From: an uncultured Chitinophaga sp.
GTDB lineage: Bacteria; Bacteroidota; Bacteroidia; Chitinophagales; Chitinophagaceae
DNA length: 64,000 nt
Direction: 5' to 3'
Assembly (NCBI RefSeq): GCF_937898475.1
Contig: NZ_CALEJS010000016.1
Span: forward strand, 744,001 to 808,000
Shown: positions 19,244-28,101 of the stretch, piece by piece
Layout of the letters: the number at the start of each line of letters is the position of its first letter
Numbering within the stretch: the stretch's first letter is position 1
The notes under the pieces: generated by a model
Seen by the model: only the letters and a program-made list of their open reading frames with translations
The model's database searches: none
What the model was told of the DNA's origin: nothing
Made by a program: the position numbers and the translations under genes

Positions 19244-20887
19244 GTGCAAAAACCACTACTAAGTGTCCTTTTGCTGGCGGCTCTATGCGCCTGCAAAAAG
19301 GATGAAGAACAACCCACCTCACCGGCAGACAATACAACAACCCTTGAAGTACAGGTTTACAACACATTAAACTGGAGCCCCAGCCAGCCGTACGGAACGT
19401 TGGAACCAGCTGTCACCGTTCAGTTGTTTAAAACCCGGGAAAGCTTTAATGGTAATGCCCCTGCCTATTCGCAAACAACAGATGCAAATGGTAAAGCTAC
19501 CTTTGCAAAGATCGATACGGGGCTATATTATATAATAGCCCGTAATGAGAATGCCAGTAACCTGGTTGATGCTACTTTAAAGGACGGCGTTTACATTGGT
19601 TACCTGGCAGATTCATTGTATCAAACAGCGGAAGATGTTGCCGCAGGACCGGTAAACAGTTATGGAAGGCCGGGCAACTTTATGCTGGCGGATCTCAATG
19701 CAGACGGTAAGATTGACGCCAGCGACAAGACCGTGTTACCGGCGCAGTCAGTAGCCGTTGCGGCAAACGCTACCAGCACAAAACGTATTCTCATCGGCAA
19801 ACTGGAGAATCGTCCTGATCCCAATTTTGCGAATGAGGCAGCTGTAAATGAAGCTGTACAGCGCAGCTTAGTCAGTCTGAGTAAATGGCATGAGCTGCAA
19901 GTGTTATTGGATGCTGTTTATACAGATGACTATGATTGCGAAGGACTTGGGGCCGATTGGTGCGCAATCAACAGTTATACAGAATTAAATCCCGACAACA
20001 GCGTTGTAACCCAGTTCTGGAAAGACGGCTTTCAACTTGTCTCTCAACTGAACAGGATTATTATCTATACAGATAAGATACAGGACCCCAACATGACCGC
20101 TGCAGAAAAGGAGATGGTTATCTCCCGTGCCAGTGGCCTGAAGGAATACATATACTTTCAGCTGCTTACCTATTTTGAAGCGGTTCCATTGCTTGACAGC
20201 ATCGATATGCCGGTAACAGCCAATAATAATGCCAGCACAGACGAGATAGTGAACTTTATGAGCCATTTATCGGCAATCGCAGGAAGGCTGCCTGTAACTG
20301 ACCCCGTTTTCAACACCAACGCCAGTCTGGCTTTGCTAGCTAAAATCTATATGAAATACGGGTACTATCGCAATGCGGCTATTGCCGCCGGTATCGTGGC
20401 TGTCGGCCCTTATGAATTATTAGCAGACACCAGTAGCATCTTTACCCAGGCAGCTAACAAGGAGATTATCTGGAATACCTCAGGCAGTTTGCAAACCTTG
20501 CCGCTGCAAACGCTCTTTAAAAGAGGACAGTTTCTACCAGAAATACGCCTGGCGGAAGTAACGTTCATGGAAGCAGAAATTGCATTTGAAACAGGGGACT
20601 TACCAAACTCAGTAGATAAACTTAACAAATTGCTTCAGCGCGAGAACCGCCCTTTAATCACCTACTCCGCAGATCCCGGCTTTAGAGATGTACTACGGGA
20701 GGCAATATACACAAGTTTTACACGCCATATGCGCCTGGAAGGACTTCGCTTTGAGGCCCTGAAACGCTGGAACAGGCTTACACCGGTGCTGGAGCCCCTC
20801 GGCTTTAACGACAGAAATAAAGCTTTGCCCATCCCCAACGAAATTCTTATTCAATATCCGAACATGCATCAAAATGTGGGCTATTAA
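19244..20887 (+). CDS. Orphan SusD/RagB-like lipoprotein with N-terminal beta domain
   Basis: A lipoprotein (lipobox LCAC at about 15-18, then KKDEE) starting with GTG. Residues 30-110 look like a carboxypeptidase-regulatory or prealbumin-like beta sandwich (TTDANGKATFAKIDTGLYYIIA). A calcium-loop-like DLNADGKIDASDKT follows at about 149-162. From about 200 on it reads as a SusD-like helical protein: TPR-type middle (ALLAKIYMKYGYYRNA), the EIRLAEVTFMEAEIAF helix, and the SusD end RLEGLRFEALKRWNRL and ALPIPNEIL. Unlike normal SusD genes it has no SusC partner on either side. It may be a surface glycan-binding protein serving a distant SusC. An alternative is an unrelated TPR lipoprotein, but the C-terminus argues for SusD. 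Confidence 0.82.
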   Translation: MQKPLLSVLLLAALCACKKDEEQPTSPADNTTTLEVQVYNTLNWSPSQPYGTLEPAVTVQLFKTRESFNGNAPAYSQTTDANGKATFAKIDTGLYYIIARNENASNLVDATLKDGVYIGYLADSLYQTAEDVAAGPVNSYGRPGNFMLADLNADGKIDASDKTVLPAQSVAVAANATSTKRILIGKLENRPDPNFANEAAVNEAVQRSLVSLSKWHELQVLLDAVYTDDYDCEGLGADWCAINSYTELNPDNSVVTQFWKDGFQLVSQLNRIIIYTDKIQDPNMTAAEKEMVISRASGLKEYIYFQLLTYFEAVPLLDSIDMPVTANNNASTDEIVNFMSHLSAIAGRLPVTDPVFNTNASLALLAKIYMKYGYYRNAAIAAGIVAVGPYELLADTSSIFTQAANKEIIWNTSGSLQTLPLQTLFKRGQFLPEIRLAEVTFMEAEIAFETGDLPNSVDKLNKLLQRENRPLITYSADPGFRDVLREAIYTSFTRHMRLEGLRFEALKRWNRLTPVLEPLGFNDRNKALPIPNEILIQYPNMHQNVGY

Positions 20888-20934
20888 AATTTAACCTTAC
20901 AAAGGTTATAGGTTACAATAAAAGCTGACATGCA

Positions 20935-20960
20935 ACAGGCCACCTTTCCAGGTGGCTTGT
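20935..20960 (+). terminator. Intrinsic terminator after the SusD-like gene
   Basis: An 11-bp stem (ACAGGCCACCT paired with AGGTGGCTTGT, one G-U) with a four-base loop is followed by a T-rich TCTGTTATT tail. It lies 48 bases past the stop codon. Confidence 0.75.
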
Positions 20961-21218
20961 TCTGTTATTAACTCACGCATACTCCACTTTTTGTTTTAGC
21001 GACAGAATATATAATATGAAACTTTAATTATTAAAATGAACAAAATGGTTAATGGCAGGATGAAAGGTGAATGATAGTTTAGCAAACTGTAGTCTACACA
21101 CGCACACAGCCGCAGTTTACATTTCCTTTCAATGTTTAATGCGTTGCAGGGAGATGTAAACATGGGCGCCGGCCTTACTCCATTGTTTTACCCAGTGTCT
21201 GTGAAGAAATGTTTGCAG

Positions 21219-21246
21219 GGCGCCTTTAAAGGCGCCTTGTTTGTTT
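21219..21246 (+). terminator. Orphan intrinsic terminator
   Basis: A perfect palindrome GGCGCCTTTAAAGGCGCC (21219-21236) is followed by TTGTTTGTTT. No reading frame ends in front of it and the next gene starts 100 bases later, so it must end an untranslated transcript or act on read-through. Confidence 0.7.
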
Positions 21247-21347
21247 AAAGAATCATATATAACTGAAACCCAAGTGTTAAAGAATGTTAACGCTTTAAAC
21301 CCCGATTTTCAGCGCCTGTCTAACTATCAGATCAAATATATGCGAGT

Positions 21348-21818
21348 ATGAAACGAATATTAATGCTGGCTATACTATTAACCGGTACGATAGCTTTCCA
21401 GAAAGCCGATGCACAGGTGAGGGTGAATGTAAACTTTAATATCGGCAGTCAACCGGTATGGGGACCTGTAGGTTATGATTATGCAGAATATTATTACATG
21501 CCTGATATTGAAGCATACTACTATGTGCCTTCCAGGCAATTCATATATCTTGATGGAACGCGCTGGGTGCGGGCGCGCGCTTTACCGGCCCGTTACCGCG
21601 GCTATGACATTTACCACAGTCATAAGGTAGTGATCAATGAGCCCAATCCCTGGCTGCATCATAATAACTATAAGGTACGTTATGCAGGTTACCGGAACCG
21701 CCACGACCAGGTGATCATCCGCGACAGTCGTGATCCAAAATATTACAGGGTTAAAGGTCATCCGCAACACGGCAATTGGAAAAAGGAAAAATCAAGAGGA
21801 CGGGGTCATAGACATTGA
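21348..21818 (+). CDS. Secreted small basic Tyr/His-rich protein
   Basis: A signal peptide (AILLTGTIAFQKADAQ) is followed by about 130 residues rich in Tyr, Arg and His. The pattern YYYMPDIEAYYYVPSRQFIYLDG (about 47-69) is a repeat-like Tyr ladder seen in small periplasmic or surface proteins of Chitinophaga and relatives, and the tail is strongly basic (KKEKSRGRGHRH). No enzymatic motif is present. It stands alone between an orphan terminator and its own terminator, so it is a single-gene unit. Function unknown. Confidence 0.8.
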   Translation: MKRILMLAILLTGTIAFQKADAQVRVNVNFNIGSQPVWGPVGYDYAEYYYMPDIEAYYYVPSRQFIYLDGTRWVRARALPARYRGYDIYHSHKVVINEPNPWLHHNNYKVRYAGYRNRHDQVIIRDSRDPKYYRVKGHPQHGNWKKEKSRGRGHRH

Positions 21819-21849
21819 CAGGGTTTATATGGTTTGCTTGTTAAAAAGG

Positions 21850-21878
21850 GCCGGCTGCTGTTGCAGCCGGCTTTCTTA
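21850..21878 (+). terminator. Intrinsic terminator after the Tyr/His-rich protein gene
   Basis: A perfect 9-bp stem GCCGGCTGC / GCAGCCGGC with a TGTT loop is followed by TTTCTTATT. An A-run precedes it, so it may also work for the PhyH gene arriving on the opposite strand. Confidence 0.8.
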
Positions 21879-21914
21879 TTACTGATGTACGAATCCCTTC
21901 CCGTATACACGATA

Positions 21915-22646
21915 TTATAATGCCGGATGGAGTGATTCTGCCCACTGCAACTCCCGCGGCAAAGCAGTGTTGGCAAATTCGATATGGATAACGCGCCTGT
22001 TCTTATTGCCGGCAGCCCTGTCCGACGCATGCAGCAGCAATGGGCGCATGATCATCACACCGCCCTTTTTAACCTTGCATGTCAGCATCGATTCTTTCTT
22101 CCAGTCGATAGTTTCGGGGCGGTACACTCCTTTCAGGTGAGAGCCCGGAACCACTTTTAAAGCGCCGTTGTTTTCATCTGTATCATCAAGATGAATGCGG
22201 ATGGTGAAGATGTTTTTCAGTATTTCCAAAGGCGGCTGAACGGCAAACTGCTCATCTTTAGCAGTCCAGGGCCCGAATCCCTGTAACGGTACTTTTTTAT
22301 CAACAGAGATAGTAAGATCCTGGTGCCAGGCAACAAACCAATTGGATTGGGCCGGCTTATCAAAATAGATAGACTTTACTACAAAATAGTCTGTACCGAA
22401 AAGTGAATGAACAATATCATTCAACTTCTCTGTAAAGATCCGTTTGCGAAGAGAAGGTATTTCTCTTAAAAATCTGCGGATAGCAAACAGGTCTTTTGTT
22501 TTACGGAATGCCGGACCGGCGTTGACAGTTGCTGCTATTTCAGTTGCGATAGCGCTGATATCGGCATCAGGAAATATATTGTCAATGACGGTAAACCCTG
22601 CTGTTGCGAGTTGTTGTTCATGAAATGCCTTGTCTTCCTGTTGCAT
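21915..22646 (-). CDS. Phytanoyl-CoA dioxygenase (PhyH) family protein
   Basis: An Fe(II)/2-oxoglutarate oxygenase of 243 residues. The iron-binding HxD is in FVAWHQDLTISV (about 97-108). The distal segment VVPGSHLKGVY is typical of PhyH. The second His and the oxoglutarate-binding Arg fall in PLLLHASDRAAGNKNRRVIHIEF near 205-225. The family hydroxylates diverse small molecules, and this substrate is unknown. The gene lies seven bases behind the SRPBCC membrane protein gene on the same strand, so the two are probably co-transcribed. Confidence 0.9.
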   Translation of the reverse strand: MQQEDKAFHEQQLATAGFTVIDNIFPDADISAIATEIAATVNAGPAFRKTKDLFAIRRFLREIPSLRKRIFTEKLNDIVHSLFGTDYFVVKSIYFDKPAQSNWFVAWHQDLTISVDKKVPLQGFGPWTAKDEQFAVQPPLEILKNIFTIRIHLDDTDENNGALKVVPGSHLKGVYRPETIDWKKESMLTCKVKKGGVMIMRPLLLHASDRAAGNKNRRVIHIEFANTALPRELQWAESLHPAL

Positions 22647-22653
22647 TACTCAT

Positions 22654-23598
22654 TTACTTTTCTGCCTGTTGTTTTATGTGTTCCAGCACCCGTTGGTGTA
22701 TTTTGTGAATAATAAATGTGCTCCACTGACGCCAGTAAAAAGCGGGCTTTATATTGTGATAATACCAGGTGGTGCCCTCCAGCAGTGTATTACCGTTAGG
22801 TAACGGTATTAAGCGGAATTGTCCCTGTTTTGAAACAAAATAGTCATGCAGGTGAGGGGCTTTCACATCCCAGAAACTAAGCTCTTTCAATGGCGCGGGT
22901 TGTTCCGCCACATCAAACTTCAACAAACGCGCTTCTTTCCATGCCGTAACGGGTTCCACAAAACTACCCGTATTAAAGTTGCAGTGTCTCACAGCTCCAA
23001 CACCTTCCCCTGTGATGGTGGCATTAACAGGATAGGCAATACCCGTTTTAAAGATGAAGGCTGTTGGCTCAGGAAGCTGCGGAAATGCAATGACATGCCT
23101 CCATACGGTTTCCGGAGTTGCTTTTATTTCTACACTGGTGGTAACTGCATTGAGGGAGGGAGGATAGCTTTTCTCAATAAATGACAGTGAAGGAATGCTG
23201 CATGTAAGTAACAATACCGCCAGTGGGGTTTTGCCGGGTGTTTTCCTGACCAGTGCATATCCCAGTAAACTACCTACCCAGGTCAGTAAGATAGCCGGCA
23301 GCAGTGCCATGACAATGCAAATAAGGCCTTCCATCGCACACGCCATCAATAACACCATACACAGGCCAAGCGACCAGAAACCGGTCTGCACAACCGCCCG
23401 GCAGCTTACTGCTCTTTTATAGGCGTAGATGACAGCTGAACATCCACCGATGAAGAGAGGGGTTATTACAAAAAGCGCCAATCCATATTCTCCAATTCCG
23501 TAAATAGCCCAGGCAATTAACAATAATGCCACAAGTGAGGTCAGGCCGACCGCCATCCATTTTCGTGGCTTTTCTTCCACAGGTAAGCTCGTATTCAT
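22654..23598 (-). CDS. Membrane protein with C-terminal SRPBCC (START-like) domain
   Basis: Residues 15-150 hold four or five hydrophobic segments. Residues 155-310 form a START/SRPBCC-like lipid- or ligand-binding domain (SVEIKATPETVWRHVIAFPQLPE, then GAVRHCNFNTGSFVEPVTAW, then the end TWYYHNIKPAFYWRQW). The frame extends to an ATG at 23628, but a perfect TATATTTG -7 element (23626-23633 on the complement) overlaps that codon. The ATG at 23598, starting MNTSLPVEE, is therefore chosen. It is paired with the PhyH gene. A role in membrane lipid or hydrophobic metabolite handling is only a guess. Confidence 0.78.
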   Translation of the reverse strand: MNTSLPVEEKPRKWMAVGLTSLVALLLIAWAIYGIGEYGLALFVITPLFIGGCSAVIYAYKRAVSCRAVVQTGFWSLGLCMVLLMACAMEGLICIVMALLPAILLTWVGSLLGYALVRKTPGKTPLAVLLLTCSIPSLSFIEKSYPPSLNAVTTSVEIKATPETVWRHVIAFPQLPEPTAFIFKTGIAYPVNATITGEGVGAVRHCNFNTGSFVEPVTAWKEARLLKFDVAEQPAPLKELSFWDVKAPHLHDYFVSKQGQFRLIPLPNGNTLLEGTTWYYHNIKPAFYWRQWSTFIIHKIHQRVLEHIKQQAEK

Positions 23599-23625
23599 AG
23601 CGTATGCTAGGGTTTTATAAAGGTT

Positions 23626-23633
23626 CAAATATA
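23626..23633 (-). promoter_or_regulatory. TAnnTTTG -7 element of the SRPBCC/PhyH unit
   Basis: Reads TATATTTG on the minus strand, 27 bases before the ATG at 23598. It decides the start because transcription would begin downstream of the alternative ATG at 23628. A clear -33 TTG is not seen. Confidence 0.5.
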
Positions 23634-23810
23634 CTATTCTACCGGGCTCATCTGCCTTTTTGTCGTAAAAATGTTAAAAAATGTATGAAAGTCTTCTCCG
23701 GCTTCTGTTTCCGGTCATTTTTTCCGACCTTTGTCCTATTATTCAAGTGACTATACCTGACAATCTTTTGAAAAACTATTTTTTATCCAAGTGTAAAAGG
23801 AGTTGTGCAG

Positions 23811-24584
23811 ATGCGTATACCTATCCGAAAAAAAGCCAGATTTTTACTCTTACCAGTTATCATTTTTACTTTCTTATTTGCTGACCATGTCTCTTCTTCT
23901 ACGGGGCCTGTTAAGGCAGTAAAGAAAGCCAGCCCTACAGTAAATGCTACCAGCAATACACTGATGGTGTATGACAGTCTTCAATTGAACGGACTGGGCC
24001 TTTCACAGAAAGCATTTACCTATGGCGTACAGGGGTTTCAATATCTCTTGCAACAGGGTCGGTTGAAAAACGACAGTGTGATCGCCATTGTAGATTTCAG
24101 CCTTCCTTCCAACCAGAAACGCCTGTTCGTGATCGATGTTAAGAATGCCCGGTTACTGTTTAATACGCTGGTATCTCACGGAAGGAATTCCGGCAAGCTG
24201 AACGCTACCAGTTTCTCCAATAAGCTCAACAGTTATAAAACCAGCCTTGGTTTTTATATTACCGATAATACTTACATAGGTGAACATGGGCTTTCACTGC
24301 GCTTAAAGGGTACTGAAAAAGGCATTAACGACAATGCCATGAGCAGGGCTATTGTAATGCACGGAGCAGATTATGTAAATGAAGACCTGATTAACAGCCA
24401 GGGATATATAGGCCGCAGCCTGGGTTGCCCCGCCATACCTGTATCCGTTCACCGCGAGATCATCAATACGATCAGCAACGGCGCCTGCCTGTTCCTGTAC
24501 GGCGCTAACAAAAACTATATCACCAGTTCCAAAATACTTAAAGAACCGGGGCGCAGCATTGCGATGAGCACACCGGTAATGTAA
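23811..24584 (+). CDS. Murein L,D-transpeptidase-like protein (YkuD_2 family)
   Basis: A signal peptide or anchor (FLLLPVIIFTFLFADHVSS) leads into a catalytic domain with the family's IVDFSLPSNQKRLFVIDVK near 90-110, AIVMHGADYV (His, about 180) and the nucleophile region GRSLGCPAIP (Cys, about 202). The spacing fits the YkuD_2 family, in which the HG...S-GCPA motif replaces the HGC of classical YkuD. A clear AAAAGGAG site at 23795-23802 sits eight bases before this ATG and rules out the GTG six bases upstream. It converges, with a seven-base gap, on a second unrelated L,D-transpeptidase gene. Likely peptidoglycan 3-3 cross-linking or lipoprotein attachment in the periplasm. Confidence 0.85.
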   Translation: MRIPIRKKARFLLLPVIIFTFLFADHVSSSTGPVKAVKKASPTVNATSNTLMVYDSLQLNGLGLSQKAFTYGVQGFQYLLQQGRLKNDSVIAIVDFSLPSNQKRLFVIDVKNARLLFNTLVSHGRNSGKLNATSFSNKLNSYKTSLGFYITDNTYIGEHGLSLRLKGTEKGINDNAMSRAIVMHGADYVNEDLINSQGYIGRSLGCPAIPVSVHREIINTISNGACLFLYGANKNYITSSKILKEPGRSIAMSTPVM

Positions 24585-24591
24585 ACCGGCA

Positions 24592-26214
24592 TTATGGAGC
24601 GGCCGGCGCATCGCTGAACATCTTCTGCGCCAGCCGCGCATCATGCCCGTAGATATCTTCGCGGAACTGCAGTTGCCCCTGTTCATCTGCTACAGCGGTG
24701 TAATAAACGATCAATACAGGGATTGGCTGCTTCACTTTCACATATTTTTCTTTGTCGCCTTTATTGAGTGCGCTGTCTATTTTTTCAGGGCCCCATCCTG
24801 ATGTGCCTTCCAGCACGTAACGGGCCAGTTTCGCGGGATCGCTTACCCGGATGCAACCGTGGCTGTAGGCCCTCTTATCCTTCTCAAAAAGTGATTTTAT
24901 GGGCGTATCGTGCAGGTAAATATTGAAACTGTTTGGGAAAAGGAATTTCACTCTTCCAAGTGAGTTCTTTTCGCCAGGCCGCTGGCGTACCACTGGCAGG
25001 CCGTTCCGCTCACCGGTAACTTCCATATCATTTTCTTCCAGGTAATTTTCGTCCTTCTCCAGCTTGGGCAGGATTTCCTTGCTTACAATACTGCGGGGAA
25101 CGTGCCAGTATGGATTAAATACCACCTGGTTAAGCTCGCCGGAGAACATCGTGGTATGCTGCCCCTCACGGCCCACTACCACCGGCATATCAAATGCTTT
25201 CTCTTTTCCATTCCAGGCGTGCAGTACAAATTCAGGTATATTGATCATGATCAGCCGGCCCTCCGGCTCGGCAGGCGCCCAACGCATCCGTTCCATATTC
25301 ATCAGCAGCTGGCGGATACGGGCGTCCGTTGGTACGTTCAATTCCGTGAGCAGGGTATCTGTAACGGTACCCGTTGGCGTATACCCATGATGTTGCTGGT
25401 ATGTTTTTACCGCTGTTTCCAATGCGTCGTCAAAAACCGCGAGGGTATCATTTCCCGGCAGCTCGCCGGTAAACTGCAGCCGCTTCCTGATCGCCATCAC
25501 TGCCGGGCCACGATCGCCTTTTTTGTACTTTTTCTTATCGGCAGTAATAGCAGGCCACCCCCCTTTCCGGGCAATATCAATATACTTTGGCAACAGCTCT
25601 TTCATCTTCCTGTAAACCGGGTGATCACTTCCCTTATCATTAATACGTGCCGCTACAGCTGCCGCCAGCTCCATTGTTTTATGCCGTTGCACAGGAATAA
25701 ACTGTTCCAGTAATTCCGGATCCGGATCATCAAAGGTATGCCGGGCATAATCTATGAAGCGCCGGGTGAGCTGTAATTCTGTTTTAACAATACCCGCATC
25801 GCGGGCAGACACGGTAGTATCATCTTCTGCCGCCAGCTCATTCAGGCGGGCTTCCAGCTGTTTGTTCGCTGTAGCGGTATCTGTACTGTAGTCATACAGG
25901 CTACGAAAACCCAGGGCCTGTTCTGTAAGGCCCCGGGTATCGAACCAGGCATATTCAAAGTTGCGCGCGTTATAGAAACTGCGCATCATATTGGCGATGG
26001 TGTCATTCAGCTGTTGCTTTGTTATGAATTTTTCAACATCGGTACTGTCCAGGAACAGGTTATTGTAAGCGTTGCTTTCATTGATCGCCGTATTCCTGGG
26101 CGTGATCTTTACCGTATGTTGTTGTGTGCCCTGCTTACAGGCTGCCATCAGCAAAACCACGGCCGCCGGGATGATTAAAGTGCTCAGTCTAACAGTTGCT
26201 ATGCTTATTTTCAT
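24592..26214 (-). CDS. L,D-transpeptidase of the LdtD/YcbB type (lipoprotein)
   Basis: The lipobox LLMAAC is at about residues 21-26. A helical scaffold domain typical of YcbB-like enzymes spans 50-210. A peptidoglycan-binding domain follows (KKGDRGPAVMAIRKRLQ, then ALETAVKTYQQHHG, at about 232-290). The YkuD catalytic domain closes it, with the active site YSHGCIRVSDP near 458-468. The product makes 3-3 cross-links in peptidoglycan. The start codon overlaps the stop of the upstream lipoprotein gene as ATGA (26211-26214), so the two are translationally coupled. Confidence 0.93.
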   Translation of the reverse strand: MKISIATVRLSTLIIPAAVVLLMAACKQGTQQHTVKITPRNTAINESNAYNNLFLDSTDVEKFITKQQLNDTIANMMRSFYNARNFEYAWFDTRGLTEQALGFRSLYDYSTDTATANKQLEARLNELAAEDDTTVSARDAGIVKTELQLTRRFIDYARHTFDDPDPELLEQFIPVQRHKTMELAAAVAARINDKGSDHPVYRKMKELLPKYIDIARKGGWPAITADKKKYKKGDRGPAVMAIRKRLQFTGELPGNDTLAVFDDALETAVKTYQQHHGYTPTGTVTDTLLTELNVPTDARIRQLLMNMERMRWAPAEPEGRLIMINIPEFVLHAWNGKEKAFDMPVVVGREGQHTTMFSGELNQVVFNPYWHVPRSIVSKEILPKLEKDENYLEENDMEVTGERNGLPVVRQRPGEKNSLGRVKFLFPNSFNIYLHDTPIKSLFEKDKRAYSHGCIRVSDPAKLARYVLEGTSGWGPEKIDSALNKGDKEKYVKVKQPIPVLIVYYTAVADEQGQLQFREDIYGHDARLAQKMFSDAPAAP

Positions 26215-26678
26215 GGTGTAATCTCATTTTTAATATAGCTGTGCCATGGCGAGAATCGTTTAACCGTATCCAGCCAATAGGCATTATGTAAGTCAACATC
26301 GCTGTAGGGACGCCCGTCGAGCGCTTCGGCGCTCATATCAGTCAGGTGCCAGTCGTCCTCTTTAAAATGCCACTTAAAGTTGTGGGCGGCATTATGGTTA
26401 TAGCCGCCGTTGCCCGGCGCCAGGGCACCATTCACTATCTGTCTTTGTGCAACCGGCTGTGCCAACTGTTCGGTTATCTTCCTGATCAATTGTGTATCTG
26501 CAGTGGCTACTATAAAAGATGTATCGCGCCAGTCGTCTGCGCCGCCGGGTTCTCGTTCATCAGTGAAATCCGAAAATCCTACTTCATAATAACGCAGCGC
26601 AGGGCCAGGTGCAGGGTCATCAGAACAGGCCATTGTAAATAACAGGGCAGACAATACGCATAATCTGAGCATGGTCAA
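26211..26678 (-). CDS. Lipoprotein with BP74-like domain
   Basis: The lipobox TMAC (about 15-18) is followed by one domain of about 125 residues. It resembles the BP74 calmodulin-binding-protein-related domain: SFIVATADTQLIRKITEQL, then VNGALAPGNGGYNHNAAHNFKWHF, then WHLTDMSAEALDGRP-SDVD and VKRFSPWHSYI. The domain is known from Dictyostelium and scattered bacteria, and its function is unclear. Translation is coupled to the downstream LdtD-like transpeptidase through a four-base overlap, which suggests a role in the envelope, perhaps as a partner of that enzyme. The family assignment is from memory of the pattern and should be held with moderate confidence. Confidence 0.72.
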   Translation of the reverse strand: MTMLRLCVLSALLFTMACSDDPAPGPALRYYEVGFSDFTDEREPGGADDWRDTSFIVATADTQLIRKITEQLAQPVAQRQIVNGALAPGNGGYNHNAAHNFKWHFKEDDWHLTDMSAEALDGRPYSDVDLHNAYWLDTVKRFSPWHSYIKNEITP

Positions 26679-26859
26679 TTGGTTTTAATAGATTGACAAT
26701 AAATGGAACAACAAATACTATACCCGCACGCGTGGGAGCGTGCTGAACATATTTACGGGTATTGGCTGTATCTCCGGAGAAAGCTGCTTACCAATAAAGA
26801 CGGTAATTGAAAAACGTGCTGAAGGTTGATTAAGTTACAGGGAGCAGGTTTGTATACTG

Positions 26860-28050
26860 TTACAACTGGAGTTTTATGCCTCCTTTATTTAATGCTTTTG
26901 CTATACCCATAACCACTACGGCATAAAATATACACCATAACAGACCTGTTATACCGGTGTGCAATATACCCGGCAGCTTTATATGCAGCAGGTGCAGCAA
27001 GGCATAGATAACGAATGGCACTATATAGGTTAACAGCGGGTTAGCAGCAGCCGGACGGAAAAAGTGAGTCCACCTGCTCTGGTGTTTTATATCTATCAGC
27101 CAGTAAAGAAAGCAGAACAGTATACAGCATATAGCTGCGCTATACAGGCACCAGGTTGGTGTTGCATATATCTTTGATATTTTGAAGTATGGGCGCAGAA
27201 AATAACCGGCTATCAACAGCAGGAGGGTAAATCCGGCCGCATACAGGTAGCGCTGCCGGCGGTTTAGTTTGAGACCCTGGTCAAAAAATACCAGCGACAG
27301 CAGCATGCCGCTCAGCACAATCGATACATGTGCCGCATTGCCGCTCTGCCCCGCCATCCATTTCCAGGCAGACTGCTGCACTGCCGGCTGCCTTCCTACG
27401 GCATAAAATATTACGCACAGGGCTACCATAGCAAGTATACCGTATAAGTTGCCTTTAAATAGCTGGTAGATAATGCAGCTATAGAGGTAGGCCCATCCAA
27501 TAAGCCCCAGTATACCCCACCAGTGCGGTTGCATATGTGCTGTACCATCTTCACCACCCCTGTAAATGAACGCCAGTACAATAAGCCCTGCGATACCGAT
27601 TCCTTTCAGCAGGTACACTACCCATTGCCGGGAAAAAGAATACACATTCCATACCAGTATCACACATACATAGAACAGCAATGACCACAAATAAATAGAC
27701 ATACCCATCGCTGCTTCATTGTAGCCACCTTCCGCATTTACCATGAAAAAACCCAGCACCAGCAAGCCCAGTGAACGCCAGAGAATATGCCATTGCAGCT
27801 TCATAAAATTATCTCCCTTTGACAGGCGGCGGTTAACGGCAAAAGGTATGGACATGCCCACAATAAAAAGGAAAGCCGGGAATACCACATCCACAAAGGT
27901 CATGGCATCCGCATCTGCAGGCATGTGTTTCATCCATGCCGGGATGCCGCTTACACCGGCCAGTTCGTTGACAAAGATCATTACCAGGATGGTAATGCCA
28001 CGTAAAGCATCGATGGAAAGAATGCGCTGGCTGCTTAATTGGTTGATCAT
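26860..28050 (-). CDS. DUF5009/heparan-alpha-glucosaminide N-acetyltransferase-like membrane protein
   Basis: A 396-residue inner-membrane protein with about ten hydrophobic helices. The start RILSIDALRGITILVMIFVNE and the segment FVDVVFPAFLFIVGMSIPF are typical of the HGSNAT/DUF5009 acyltransferases, including the luminal catalytic-type His region (WMKHMPADADAMTF) in a loop near 40-53. Family members are thought to acetylate sugars across the membrane. It is divergent from the GH92 mannosidase, which suggests a link to glycan use, but the substrate is unknown. Confidence 0.85.
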   Translation of the reverse strand: MINQLSSQRILSIDALRGITILVMIFVNELAGVSGIPAWMKHMPADADAMTFVDVVFPAFLFIVGMSIPFAVNRRLSKGDNFMKLQWHILWRSLGLLVLGFFMVNAEGGYNEAAMGMSIYLWSLLFYVCVILVWNVYSFSRQWVVYLLKGIGIAGLIVLAFIYRGGEDGTAHMQPHWWGILGLIGWAYLYSCIIYQLFKGNLYGILAMVALCVIFYAVGRQPAVQQSAWKWMAGQSGNAAHVSIVLSGMLLSLVFFDQGLKLNRRQRYLYAAGFTLLLLIAGYFLRPYFKISKIYATPTWCLYSAAICCILFCFLYWLIDIKHQSRWTHFFRPAAANPLLTYIVPFVIYALLHLLHIKLPGILHTGITGLLWCIFYAVVVMGIAKALNKGGIKLQL

Positions 28051-28101
28051 GTACAGGGTTTATCTTGAAATGTAATACATACGGCGGACAATTGCAATTT
28101 T

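Larger units (their letters stand above)
20888..21347. other. 460-bp intergenic region with two intrinsic terminators and a possible small RNA
   Basis: No protein gene is visible. A terminator for the SusD-like gene lies at 20935-20960. A second strong terminator at 21219-21246 has no gene in front of it. Between them are an 8-bp perfect pair GTTTACAT (21115-21122) with ATGTAAAC (21154-21161) and a short hairpin AGTTT-AAACT near 21076. This leaves room for a structured transcript of roughly 200-280 nt, but no known RNA family is recognised. Confidence 0.4.

Noticed and set aside
23681..23884. Plus-strand frame of 67 codons before the YkuD_2 gene
   Set aside because: It overlaps the true gene in another frame and lacks a ribosome site, whereas AAAAGGAG precedes the ATG at 23811.
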